64,000 nt of DNA from Paraburkholderia tuberum STM678. GTDB lineage: Bacteria; Pseudomonadota; Gammaproteobacteria; Burkholderiales; Burkholderiaceae. A program made the position numbers and the translations under genes. Every line of letters starts with the position of its first letter. Positions within the stretch are counted from its first letter, which is position 1. This document shows positions 10,361 through 19,491 of the stretch, piece by piece. Under the pieces are notes generated by a model. The model made no database searches and had not been told where the DNA came from. It was given only the letters and a program-made list of their open reading frames with translations. The stretch lies in assembly GCF_902833905.1 (NCBI RefSeq), contig NZ_CADFGP010000001.1, positions 186,001 through 250,000 of the forward strand, in the 5' to 3' direction.

Positions 10361-11578
10361 ATGAATCCAACCCCTAGCCAGGCGCCGACCACGCGCGCCG
10401 TTGCGGCCGACTGGTCCCTGTCCGCCGTCGTGGCCGGCTTTCTGGCCGTGCTGATTTCGTACGCGGGCCCGCTTGTGATCTTCTTTCAGGCGGCGCAAGC
10501 GGCCCACATGCCCAACGAGATGGTCGCGTCATGGGTATGGGGCATCTCGATCGGCGCGGCCGTCTCCGGCATCTTCGCGAGCTGGAAGCTGAAAGTGCCG
10601 GTCGTGACCGCGTGGTCGGCGCCCGGCACCGCGCTGCTGGTCGGACTGTTTCCCGCGTTGACGCTGCATCAGGCGGTGGGCGCGTATCTGAGCGCCGCCG
10701 TGATCATTCTGCTGATCGGTATCTCGGGCTATTTCGACCGCATGGTGCGCAGCATTCCGAAGGGCATCGCCTGCGGGATGATGGCCGGCATTCTGCTGCA
10801 GTTCGGCACGCATGCGTTCAAGGCGGCGGCGTCGATGCCCGCATTGGCGTTCGGCATGATCGGCGCGTACATCGTGTTCAGGCGCCTGCTGCCGCGCTAT
10901 TGCATCGTGCTGGTGCTGTTGACGGGCACGGTGTTCGCCATCGCGCTCGGCGCCGCGCACCTGGGCGCGCTGCCGCTGCAAGTCACGCGGCCGATCTTCA
11001 TCGAACCCGAATGGACGCTGAGTTCGACGCTGAGTCTTGCCTTGCCGCTCGTGGTCGTCAGTCTGACCGGGCAGTTTCTGCCGGGGATGGCGATTCTGCG
11101 CGTGTCCGGCTATCACACGCCGGCCCGGCCGATCATCACCGCGACGAGCATCGCGTCGATCGGCGTGGCGTTTTTCGGTGGCATCACGATCGTGATCGCC
11201 GCGATCACGGCGGCGTTGTGCACGGGCAAGGATGCGCACGACGACCCGGACAAGCGCTATATCGCGGGCATGGCGAACGGCGTGTTCTATCTGATCGGCG
11301 GCACGTTCGCCGGCGCGATTGTCGCGCTGTTCACGATGCTGCCGAAGGAGTTTGTCGCGATTCTGGCGGGCCTCGCGTTGATCGGTGCGATCACGTCGAA
11401 CGTGATGGGCGCGATCGAGGACGAAGACCATCGCGAGGCCTCCGTCATCACGTTTCTCGCGACCGCATCCGGTATGACGTTCCTCGGGCTCGGCTCCGCG
11501 TTCTGGGGCATCGTGATCGGCGCGTTCGCGTACCTCGTGCTGAACAAGGTGCGGCGCGAGACGCCTGCAAACCGATGA
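10361..11578 (+). CDS. benE: benzoate membrane transporter
   Basis: A 405-residue inner-membrane protein with about 11-12 hydrophobic segments, matching the BenE family (benzoate:H+ symporter). Recognisable parts are AGPLVIFFQAA near the N-terminus, TAWSAPGTALLVG (about residues 84-96) and GGITIVIAAITAALCTGKDA (about residues 271-290). As last gene of benABCDE it supplies the pathway substrate. It ends 13 bp before the convergent efflux operon; I see no clear hairpin terminator in that gap. Confidence 0.9.
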   Translation: MNPTPSQAPTTRAVAADWSLSAVVAGFLAVLISYAGPLVIFFQAAQAAHMPNEMVASWVWGISIGAAVSGIFASWKLKVPVVTAWSAPGTALLVGLFPALTLHQAVGAYLSAAVIILLIGISGYFDRMVRSIPKGIACGMMAGILLQFGTHAFKAAASMPALAFGMIGAYIVFRRLLPRYCIVLVLLTGTVFAIALGAAHLGALPLQVTRPIFIEPEWTLSSTLSLALPLVVVSLTGQFLPGMAILRVSGYHTPARPIITATSIASIGVAFFGGITIVIAAITAALCTGKDAHDDPDKRYIAGMANGVFYLIGGTFAGAIVALFTMLPKEFVAILAGLALIGAITSNVMGAIEDEDHREASVITFLATASGMTFLGLGSAFWGIVIGAFAYLVLNKVRRETPANR

Positions 11579-11591
11579 CCAACCGATCGAC

Positions 11592-13049
11592 TCAAGGCCG
11601 CGCCCCGAGCGCCTGATAGAGCGCGGCGGTATCGGCATAACGCTGCGCGGCGGCTTTGGTGCGATCGAGTCCGGTCTGCAATTCCTGACGCTGCGTATCG
11701 AGCAGTGTCAATTGACTGATGCCGCCCGCCGCATACCGCTGGCTGGCGATCCCTGCGCTGTGTTGTGCGCTGCGCTGCGCGGCGTCGAGTGCCTGCAATG
11801 CAATCGCGTCCTGATCGAGCGCTCGCAGCGCGTCGGCGACCTGTTGCAGTCCCTGCAGCACGGTTTGCTTGTAGACGGCGAGCGCCGCTTGCCAGGCCGC
11901 CTCCGACGAGCGCTTGCGCGCCAGCAGTTCACCGCCGTGGAACAGCGGCTGCGTGAGACCCGCACCGAAATTCCACACGTTGAAGCCCGTCAGCAGATCG
12001 GACACGTTGACGCGTTCGGTCGCCGCGCTGCCCGACAGCGTGATGCGCGGATACAGGTTCGCGGTCGCGACGCCGATGTTCGCGCTCGCCTGATGCAGCA
12101 GCGCCTCGGACGCGCGAATGTCGGGCCGCTGCCGCGCGAGCGTCGACGGCAAGGTCAGCGGCAGATCGGCCGGCAGCACTAGTGTGTCGAGGTCGAGCGC
12201 GGCGAGGTCGTGGGTGGTGGCCAATTCCGCCGGCGCGCGTCCCAGATAGATCGCGAGTTGATGATCGGTCTGCGCAAGCTGCGTGCGCAATGGCGGTAAC
12301 GTCGCGCGGGTTTGCTGCACGAGCGTGCGCTGGCTCAGCAGATCGACCTCGGAGATGCCGCCCGCGCCATAGCGGCGTTCGGCGATATCGAGTTGCTGCA
12401 TCTGGTTGGCGAGCAGCGCTTCGGTGAGGGCGATCTGCCGCGCGAGCGACGCGCGCCGGATCGCCGCCGTCACGACGTTGCCCGCGACCGTCAAACGCGC
12501 GGCTTCGAGTTCGTATTGCTGATAGTCGACCTGCGCGGCCACCGCTTCGAGCGCGCGGCGATTCGCGCCGAACAGATCGAGCGTGTACGACACCGTGACC
12601 TGTGCGCTGTACAGCGTGAACGGCGCAAACGCGCGGCCCTGCGTCAGCTGACCGAAGCCGAGCGCCTCGGGATCGATTTTCTCGCGCGTGGTCGACAGGT
12701 TCGCATCGACTTGCGGCCATAGCGTGCCGCCCGCCTGCGCGCGATAGTCCTGCTGCGCTTCGTCGAGTTTCGCGCGGGCTTGCGCGAGGGTCGGGCTATC
12801 GTCGAGCGCCTGTTGCACGAGCGCGTCCAGCGCCGGCGAGCCGAAAGCGCGCCACCAGCCGTCGCCGGGCACCTCGGTCGGCACGAAGTGTTGCGCGGCG
12901 CCGCCGGGACCATCAGCTCCGACGGTGCTTGCCGCAAGCGGCGCGGCGGTATAGCTCGACACGCTGGTCACCTCGGGTCGATGGAAATCCGGGCCGACGC
13001 TGCACGCGCACAATGCCGCGCTTGCGCAGAAGCCGGCCAGCCGGCGCAT
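11592..13049 (-). CDS. outer-membrane efflux lipoprotein (NodT/OprM family)
   Basis: A 485-residue outer-membrane factor. The N-terminus MRRLAGFCASAALCACSVGPDF is a signal peptide with lipobox L-C-A-C, so the mature protein is probably lipidated at Cys19. The family segment VGPDFHRP follows, and two internally repeated OEP domains fill the rest (for example QRYGAGGISEVDLLSQ-like and QRYAAGGISQLTLLDTQ). It is the last gene of the TetR-HlyD-ABC operon and would be the trimeric exit duct. The start at 13049 gives the conserved lipoprotein signal; a longer in-frame start would bury it. Confidence 0.88.
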   Translation of the reverse strand: MRRLAGFCASAALCACSVGPDFHRPEVTSVSSYTAAPLAASTVGADGPGGAAQHFVPTEVPGDGWWRAFGSPALDALVQQALDDSPTLAQARAKLDEAQQDYRAQAGGTLWPQVDANLSTTREKIDPEALGFGQLTQGRAFAPFTLYSAQVTVSYTLDLFGANRRALEAVAAQVDYQQYELEAARLTVAGNVVTAAIRRASLARQIALTEALLANQMQQLDIAERRYGAGGISEVDLLSQRTLVQQTRATLPPLRTQLAQTDHQLAIYLGRAPAELATTHDLAALDLDTLVLPADLPLTLPSTLARQRPDIRASEALLHQASANIGVATANLYPRITLSGSAATERVNVSDLLTGFNVWNFGAGLTQPLFHGGELLARKRSSEAAWQAALAVYKQTVLQGLQQVADALRALDQDAIALQALDAAQRSAQHSAGIASQRYAAGGISQLTLLDTQRQELQTGLDRTKAAAQRYADTAALYQALGARP

Positions 13050-13130
13050 GGCGCAACGCTGGGACCAACCAGCCGCGCGATGAAAAACCGCGTCACGAAA
13101 GCCAGGAGCGGAACACATTGCAGGCCTTCC

Positions 13131-14282
13131 TCAATCGAGCGTGCGCCGATAGAACTTCACGGCGATACCCATGACGACGAACAGAAAGATCAGCAGCGGC
13201 CATACGTGCGGCCACATGTCGGCCCAACCGACGCCCTTGAGCAGAATGCCGCGCACCAGCCGGTTGAAGTAGGTGAGCGGCAACAGGTTGCCGATGTACT
13301 GCGCCCACTTCGGCATGCCCGCGAACGGAAACATGAAACCCGACAGCAGGATGTTGGGCAGAAAATAGAACATCGTCAGTTGCATGGCCTGCAACTGGTT
13401 CTGCGCGAGCGACGACAGCGTAATGCCGATCGTCAGATTGGCCGCAACGAACAATAGAGCGGACAGATACAGCGCGATCAGACTGCCTTCGAACGGCACG
13501 TTGAACACGAAGCGCGCCGCCGCGAGAATGATGCTGACCTGCACCAGGCCGATCGCCACGTAAGGCACGATCTTGCCGGTCATCACTTCGAGCGGCAGTA
13601 CCGGCGTGGCGAGCAGATTTTCCATCGTGCCGCGCTCGCGTTCACGGGTGATCGCGAGGCCCGTCATCATCACCATCGTCATCGTCAGGATCACGCCCAT
13701 CAGGCCGGGCACCACGTTGTACTGGGTCAGGCTTTCGGGGTTGTAGAGCCGGTGCAATTGAACGTCGAAAGCGGCCGGGCCGACCGCGAGCGTCGACAGC
13801 GGACCCGTGAGGTCCTTCTGCAACACCGACTGCGCGATCGACGGCAGCGCGCCGAGCGCGGTGCCCACCGCGGTGGGGTCCGTCGCGTCGGCTTCGACGA
13901 GCAGCGATGGCCGCGCGCCCTTGGCCAGATCGCGCGTGAAACCGACGGGGATATTCAGCACGAACAGCACCTTGCCCTGTGCGAGCGCGCGGCGACCGGA
14001 TTCTTCGTCGGGCAGCGTCGATACGATGTCGAAGTATTCGGAGTTGCGCATCGCCATCAGGAAACTGCGCGTGAACTCGCTGTGATCGGCGGCGATGACG
14101 GCGGTCGGCAGATGCTTGGGGTCGGTATTGATCGCGAAGCCGAACAGCGCCATCTGCATGATCGGCAGCACGATCATCATCGCAAACGTGATGCGGTCGC
14201 GCTTCAGTTGCAAAAACTCCTTGCGCACGACGCTCCACCAACGCATCAGCGAAAAGCGTGGAAGTCGGCGCGCGGAATTCAC
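13131..14282 (-). CDS. ABC-2 type efflux permease (YbhS/YbhR-like)
   Basis: A 383-residue ABC-2 membrane subunit. One helix near residues 30-50 (MMIVLPIMQMALFGFAI) is followed by a large periplasmic domain and five C-terminal helices from about residue 185. I chose the GTG start whose last base overlaps the ATPase stop (GTGA), since relatives carry the same short basic stretch before RWW-V-KEFLQLKRDR; an ATG 36 bases later is the alternative. With the adjacent ATPase and HlyD adaptor it would drive drug or metabolite export. Confidence 0.85.
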   Translation of the reverse strand: MNSARRLPRFSLMRWWSVVRKEFLQLKRDRITFAMMIVLPIMQMALFGFAINTDPKHLPTAVIAADHSEFTRSFLMAMRNSEYFDIVSTLPDEESGRRALAQGKVLFVLNIPVGFTRDLAKGARPSLLVEADATDPTAVGTALGALPSIAQSVLQKDLTGPLSTLAVGPAAFDVQLHRLYNPESLTQYNVVPGLMGVILTMTMVMMTGLAITRERERGTMENLLATPVLPLEVMTGKIVPYVAIGLVQVSIILAAARFVFNVPFEGSLIALYLSALLFVAANLTIGITLSSLAQNQLQAMQLTMFYFLPNILLSGFMFPFAGMPKWAQYIGNLLPLTYFNRLVRGILLKGVGWADMWPHVWPLLIFLFVVMGIAVKFYRRTLD

Positions 14283-15259
14283 GATGCTTTGCCCGAAGGG
14301 GTGGCGTAATTGTCGGTCGAGCGGTTCATCATGAAGATGAACACGTCCTCGAGGCCGGTTTCCTGTGGTTCGATCCGCAACGCCGGGTCCGAATGAGCCA
14401 GCTGGTCGATCGTGGCGTGGAGTTCGGGCGTGTCCGGACCGCTCACGTGCAGCGACGAACCGAACGCCACCGTCTGCTCGACGCCGGGCGAGCGGCGCAG
14501 CCGGTCGCCGAGCGCGACGAGATTCTGGCCGTACACGGCCCACGTCACGAGCCCTTGCGAATCGATGACCTGTTTCGACGTGCCCTGCGCGAGCAGCTTG
14601 CCGTAGGCGATATAAGCGAGCTTGTGGCAGCGTTCCGCTTCGTCCATATAGTGCGTGCTGACGAGCACCGAGATGCCGCGCGCCGCGAGGCGATGCAACT
14701 CTTCCCAGAAGTCGCGGCGCGCGCTCGGGTCGACACCTGCGGTCGGTTCGTCGAGCAGCAGCAGTTCCGGCTCATGGAGCATGCACGCGGCCAGCGCGAG
14801 ACGCTGCTTCCATCCGCCCGACAGTGCGCCGGCCAACTGCTTCGCACGGCTTTGAAGGCCAAGCTGTTCGAGCGCGCGATCGACCGCCTCGCGGCGGTTC
14901 TTCATCTCGTAGATGCGCGCGACGAAGTCGAGGTTTTCGCGGATCGTCAGATCTTCCCAATAGGAGAAGCGCTGCGTCATATAACCGGTGCGCCGCTTGA
15001 TCTGCGCGCTGTCCCGCACGATATCGTAGCCGAGACACGTGCCGCTGCCGGAGTCGGGCGTCAGCAGTCCGCACATCATGCGGATGCAGGTGGTCTTGCC
15101 ACTGCCGTTGGGGCCGAGAAAGCCGAAAATCTCACCGCGCTGCACGCGCATCGTGACATCGTTGACCACGTGCTTGGTGCCGAAATGCTTGTTCAGCCCC
15201 TGCACGTCGATCGCGTACACGGGGTCGCTGGCATTGCCGGGGGGCGCGGGCGCACTCAT
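14279..15259 (-). CDS. ABC efflux ATP-binding subunit (YbhF-like, single ABC domain)
   Basis: A 326-residue ABC ATPase. Walker A is GPNGSGKTT (about residues 53-61), the signature is ALSGGWKQR, Walker B is LLLLDEPTAGVDP and the H-loop is VSTHYMDEA. The C-terminal 70 residues form the DUF4162-like regulatory end. YbhF proteins often carry two ABC domains; this one has one. It starts by ATGA overlap with the HlyD adaptor gene and its stop overlaps the permease GTG start, so subunits are translationally coupled. Confidence 0.88.
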   Translation of the reverse strand: MSAPAPPGNASDPVYAIDVQGLNKHFGTKHVVNDVTMRVQRGEIFGFLGPNGSGKTTCIRMMCGLLTPDSGSGTCLGYDIVRDSAQIKRRTGYMTQRFSYWEDLTIRENLDFVARIYEMKNRREAVDRALEQLGLQSRAKQLAGALSGGWKQRLALAACMLHEPELLLLDEPTAGVDPSARRDFWEELHRLAARGISVLVSTHYMDEAERCHKLAYIAYGKLLAQGTSKQVIDSQGLVTWAVYGQNLVALGDRLRRSPGVEQTVAFGSSLHVSGPDTPELHATIDQLAHSDPALRIEPQETGLEDVFIFMMNRSTDNYATPSGKAS

Positions 15260-16221
15260 TGCAGCGTGACCGTGACGGGCTGGCCGGGCCGCAGCTTCGG
15301 CGCATCGGCGCTCTGAGGTCGGGCTTCGACCATGAACACGAGTTTCGCGCGGCTTTCGTTGCTGAAGATCACCGGCGGCGTGTACTCCGCCTGGTCCGAA
15401 ATGAAGCTGAGCACGGCCGGCACATCGGCCGCGCAACCGTCGCAATGAATCGATACGCGACGGCCCGGCTCGAGCGAGCCGACCACTCCCTGGGGCACGA
15501 AAAAGCGCACCTTGACGTTCTCCGGCGGCAGCATGCGCACGACGGGGCTGCCGGCCGGCACCCATTCGCCGCTGCGATACATCGTGTCGAACACGAGGCC
15601 GGCGTGCGGCGCGTGCACGCTTTTCTGATCGAGCTTCCATTGGGCCTGGCCGAGCTGGGCCTGCGCCGCGTCGACCTGCGCCTGCTGCGCGCGGATCTGT
15701 TCGATCCGCCCAGGCAGACGCGCGACGGCCAGTTGGCTTTGCAACTCACGCACGTGCGCGGCGCTCGACAACGCGCTCGCGCGCGAGTCGTCGAGCTGGC
15801 TTTGCGCGATGCCGCCCGCGCCGAATTGCTGTTGGTCGCGGCGCAACTGCGTCGCGGCGCGCGTCGCATCGGCTTCGGCCTGCACGAGTTGCGCGCGCGT
15901 CACAGCGACTTCCGGCGGACGCTTGCCGGTTCCAAGGTCGGCAAGCTGGGCGCGGGCCGAGCGCAGTTGCTCGCCCGCCTGCGCGACGGCGTCGGTTTCG
16001 TTCTGCGCTTCGAGCGCGAAGAGCGGCGTGTTCTGCGCGACGGTCTGCCCGCGCGAGACCGCGAGCTCGGTCAACTGTCCCGCCTGCGAAGACGCGAGGT
16101 ACAGGAACTCGCCTTCCACATAGCCTTGCCACGTGTTCGCCGGTGGTCGCGAACAGCTTGCGCACGCGATGCACAGCGCGAGCAACGCGGCACGTCGGGA
16201 TGAGCTGGCGAACCCGATCAT
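15256..16221 (-). CDS. HlyD-family periplasmic adaptor
   Basis: A 321-residue membrane-fusion protein. The N-terminus MIGFASSSRRAALLALCIAC, followed by ASCSRPP, looks like a lipoprotein signal. A biotinyl-lipoyl-like hairpin domain (about residues 35-75) precedes a long coiled-coil rich in Gln/Ala (about residues 75-190). The return half of the lipoyl domain is HAPHAGLVFDTMYRSGEWV. It would link the inner-membrane ABC exporter to the outer-membrane factor. Its start overlaps the tetR stop (ATGA). Confidence 0.87.
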   Translation of the reverse strand: MIGFASSSRRAALLALCIACASCSRPPANTWQGYVEGEFLYLASSQAGQLTELAVSRGQTVAQNTPLFALEAQNETDAVAQAGEQLRSARAQLADLGTGKRPPEVAVTRAQLVQAEADATRAATQLRRDQQQFGAGGIAQSQLDDSRASALSSAAHVRELQSQLAVARLPGRIEQIRAQQAQVDAAQAQLGQAQWKLDQKSVHAPHAGLVFDTMYRSGEWVPAGSPVVRMLPPENVKVRFFVPQGVVGSLEPGRRVSIHCDGCAADVPAVLSFISDQAEYTPPVIFSNESRAKLVFMVEARPQSADAPKLRPGQPVTVTLQ

Positions 16222-16943
16222 GACGGCTTGCCCTTCGCGCGGCGTGCGGTGGACGTCGCCCCGGTTGCGGCCTTGGCGTTGGTCTCGACCGCCGTGGTTG
16301 CGCTCATGCCCTGCGCGAGCAGCGCGACGACATGGCGTTCGAGCGTCGCGCGATCGAACGAGGTACGCGGATTCAGGCGCTGCCAGATCCTCGCGGTTGC
16401 CTGCGGCAGCATCACCAGAGCGAGCACCGAGTTGAACAGCAGCAACGGTTCGAGCTGGGCGTTCAACTGACCCGACGCGCAGCCACGCGCGATGTTCTGA
16501 CCGAACGCGGCGAGCTTTTGCACGGGGATGCGCGCAAACGCGCGCTCGCGCAGCAAACCGCCTTCGTTGACGATCTCGCGCAGCCAGAGCGAAGGCAGCC
16601 ACGGCATGGTTTCGGTGACATCGAACATGCGCTTGACGATGCCTTGCGTCAGCGCGAGCGGTTCGTCGTGTTCGGGATCGACCGGGTCCCAGATCGCGCC
16701 GAACGCGGCGACGAGCCTTTCCTCGAACAATGCGTCGAGCAGCTTTTCGCGCGTCTGGAACCAGTAGTGCACCATCGCGGACGTCACGCCGCTCGCCGCC
16801 GCGATCTGCGCAACCGTCGTGTTGGCGATACCGCGCTCGGCGAACAGCGCCACCGCGACATCGAGCAGATGTTCGCGTGCGTCGAAGTCCTGCGGATGAG
16901 GACGGCGACCCATTCGGGAACGGGCGGCTTGCGGCATGGACAC
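16218..16943 (-). CDS. TetR-family repressor of the efflux operon (CecR-like)
   Basis: A 241-residue TetR regulator. The N-terminal helix-turn-helix is at about residues 18-64 (LLDVAVALFAERGIANTTV, then ASGVTSAMVHYWFQTREKL). The rest is the ligand-binding domain, ending in a low-complexity Ala/Thr/Lys tail. It is the first gene of the efflux operon, the same arrangement as cecR-ybhGFSR of enterics. An inverted repeat 12 bp before the start codon is the likely autoregulatory site. ATGs six and thirty bases further in are possible starts. Confidence 0.85.
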   Translation of the reverse strand: MSMPQAARSRMGRRPHPQDFDAREHLLDVAVALFAERGIANTTVAQIAAASGVTSAMVHYWFQTREKLLDALFEERLVAAFGAIWDPVDPEHDEPLALTQGIVKRMFDVTETMPWLPSLWLREIVNEGGLLRERAFARIPVQKLAAFGQNIARGCASGQLNAQLEPLLLFNSVLALVMLPQATARIWQRLNPRTSFDRATLERHVVALLAQGMSATTAVETNAKAATGATSTARRAKGKPS

Positions 16944-17315
16944 CAGACTAATTGATGAGTTAGTTAGTTTTAACTCATTGATACTAGGTTATTTTCCGGT
17001 ATGGCGAAGGAGGGGAAACCCCTGGCGGCGGGCGGCCTTTATTCTCTCGTTGATGCGCGTCAGGAAACGCGCGACGTCACTGCCTGGGTAGCTTCGCTTT
17101 CGCCGTTCCGCCTGACGTTAAGCTGACAATGGACGGCAGTTGGCATCCCGCGCGAAGCGCACTTTCGCCGGAAATTTCTATACTTTCTCTAGCGCACACC
17201 CGGCACGATCCAGCCCGTACGACCCAAACGAATTCACATCAACGAAACGAAAGAATCGAAGCGAACCCGCGGCGCGGCCATCACGGCTCACGGCGATTCG
17301 TATGAGGAGGCAGAC
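16944..17315. other. intergenic region between tetR efflux operon and kup
   Basis: This 372-bp gap holds the tetR operator at 16955-16978 near one end. Near the other is a TATACT hexamer (17179-17184) in an AT-richer patch that could be the -10 element for kup, though no good -35 is visible at 16-18 bp. I see no small gene, RNA or repeat in the middle. Confidence 0.5.
16955..16978. promoter_or_regulatory. TetR operator, inverted repeat ATGAGTTA-N8-TAACTCAT
   Basis: Two perfect 8-bp arms face each other across GTTAGTTT, 12 bp upstream of the TetR start codon. TetR repressors bind such repeats in their own promoters. The spacer itself repeats the GTTAGT motif, so overlapping half-sites are possible. 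Confidence 0.65.
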
Positions 17316-19215
17316 ATGGCACATTCCGCATCCGCCGCGCCGGCGAAGGAAGGCCACGGCGAAGCGTCGCCGGCTCTGCCAGCGCTCGCGCTGGCCGCGC
17401 TCGGCGTGGTCTATGGCGACATCGGCACGAGCCCGCTCTATACGCTCGCCACCGTGTTCGATCCCAGCAACGGTCTCACGCTCAATGCTTTCAATATCGT
17501 CGGCATCGTCTCGCTGATCTTCTGGTCGCTGATGATCGTCGTTTCGCTCAAGTACGTCGTACTGATCCTGCGGGCGAATAATCATGGCGAAGGCGGCATC
17601 ATGGCGCTGCTCGCGCTCGCGGCGTCGTCGATCGCGTCGCGGCCTCCTCGTGGTGGGCGTGATGGGCGCGGCGCTGTTCTTCGGCGATAGCGTGATCACG
17701 CCGGCCATTTCCGTGCTGAGCGCCGTGGAAGGGCTCGAAGTCGTCGAGCCCGGGCTCAAGACCTATGTGATTCCAGTGACGCTCGCCGCGCTCATCATCC
17801 TGTTCGTCACGCAAAAGCACGGCACGGGCGGCATCGGCGCCGTGTTCGGGCCCGTGATGGTGCTCTGGTTCGTCGTGATCGGCGTGGCGGGCGTCGCGAA
17901 CATCATGTCCGCGCCGGTCGTGCTGTATGCGCTCAATCCGCTGGAAGGGCTCGGCTTCGTCATGCATCACCGCTGGCTCGCGTTCGTCGCGCTCGGCGCG
18001 GTGGTGCTCTCGCTGACGGGCGCCGAGGCGCTCTACGCCGACATGGGCCATTTCGGCAAGCGACCCATCCGCCTTACCTGGTTCGGCGTCGTTTTTCCCG
18101 CGCTCGCGCTCAACTATCTGGGCCAGGGCGCGCTGCTGCTGGCGAACCCCGGCGCGGTGCAAAACCCGTTCTACCGCCTGTTCCCGCAGTGGGCCATCGT
18201 GCCGATGATCGTGCTGGCGACGATCGCCACCGTGATCGCCTCGCAGGCCGTTATTTCGGGTACCTATTCGATGACGATGCAGGCCATGCAGCTTTCCTTC
18301 CTGCCGCGCATGAACGTCGTGCATACGTCGGAGCGCGAGATCGGGCAAATCTACGTGCCCGGCATCAACTGGATCCTGTTGATCGCCGTGGTTGCGGCGG
18401 TGTTGGGCTTTCGCTCGTCCACGGCGCTCGGGTCCGCGTATGGCATCGCCGTGACCGGCACGATGCTCATCACCACGTTCCTGACGTTCTTCGTCGTGCG
18501 TTACGCGTGGCGCTACAACTGGCTGCTGTGCCTGCTGTCCACCGCGTTCTTCTTCGTGATCGACGCGTTGTTCTTCTCGGCTAATCTGCTCAAGATCGTC
18601 GATGGCGGCTGGTTCCCGCTCGTGATCGGCGCGATCGTGTTCACGGTCATGGCGACGTGGGGACGCGGCTGGGAAATGATGCTGGCCGAAGCGCGCGTGC
18701 GGGCGGGAAAGACGCCGCTCAAGCCGTACCTCGCTGCGCTGCTCGAAAGTTCGCCGACGCGCGTGGGCGGCACGGCGATCTTCCTGACGCCGGACGCCGA
18801 AGCGGTGCCGCACGCGCTCGTCAACAACCTGCGGCACAACCGTGTGCTGCATGAGCGCACGGTTTTCCTGAGCGTAATAACGAAGAACGTGCCGTGGGTG
18901 GCCGAAACGGAGCGCGTGCAGATCAGGCCGCTGTGCACGGGTTGCTGGCACGCAACGGTGAAGTACGGATTCAAGGACGAAGTGGACTTGCCGCGCACGC
19001 TGGCCGCCTACAAATCGCCGGAACTGGCCTTCAACCTGGACGACACATCGTGGTTCCTGAGCCGCGCGGCCGTGGTGCCCAAACGCGGCCATGGCATGGC
19101 GCTATGGCGCGAGCGGCTTTTCGCGGTGATGCTGCACAACGTGGGCAATATCGCGGCGTTCTTCAAACTACCGGCCAATCGCGTGATCGAAGTCGGCGCG
19201 CGCGTGGAGATCTAG
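17316..19215 (+). pseudogene. kup: Kup potassium uptake protein, frameshifted
   Basis: The first 108 or so codons encode a normal Kup N-terminus ([19 protein letters not shown], then [21 protein letters not shown]). The frame then breaks near 17640. The remaining 520 or so codons continue in another frame from [16 protein letters not shown] through a full 12-helix K+/H+ symporter to its C-terminal cytoplasmic domain (ending VIEVGARVEI). A normal relative has about 5-8 extra residues at the junction, so a small non-triplet deletion is the simplest reading; a sequencing indel is the alternative. The protein would be low-affinity K+ uptake. Coding bias is unaffected on both sides, so the break is recent or artefactual. 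Confidence 0.85.
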
Positions 19216-19491
19216 AGCGCGCCGTTCAGCAAGCATGGAGCAGCGGCCGGCCTGCTTCGATACTCCTCGGCCCCGTAACCGCCGCGCCTGCGTAGTCAGC
19301 ACGCGAGGCGGAGGCGAATCGCCCTTGTCCCATGCTACCGTCGAGCGCCGCTTCGCAACGGCCCTCGGATACCTCGGGTTCGAAACTTGCTGCCCACGAC
19401 CAACCCGCCGCTCGAATCGGCGCGCGCGTTTTGCTTCGCGGCAGGCTGGCATGGACGGACGCCCGCGCCGCATCCAACCAGGAGACGTGTC

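Noticed and set aside
17599..19092. Minus-strand open frame opposite kup
   Set aside because: His/Arg-rich with no motif. The plus strand encodes an unmistakable potassium transporter.
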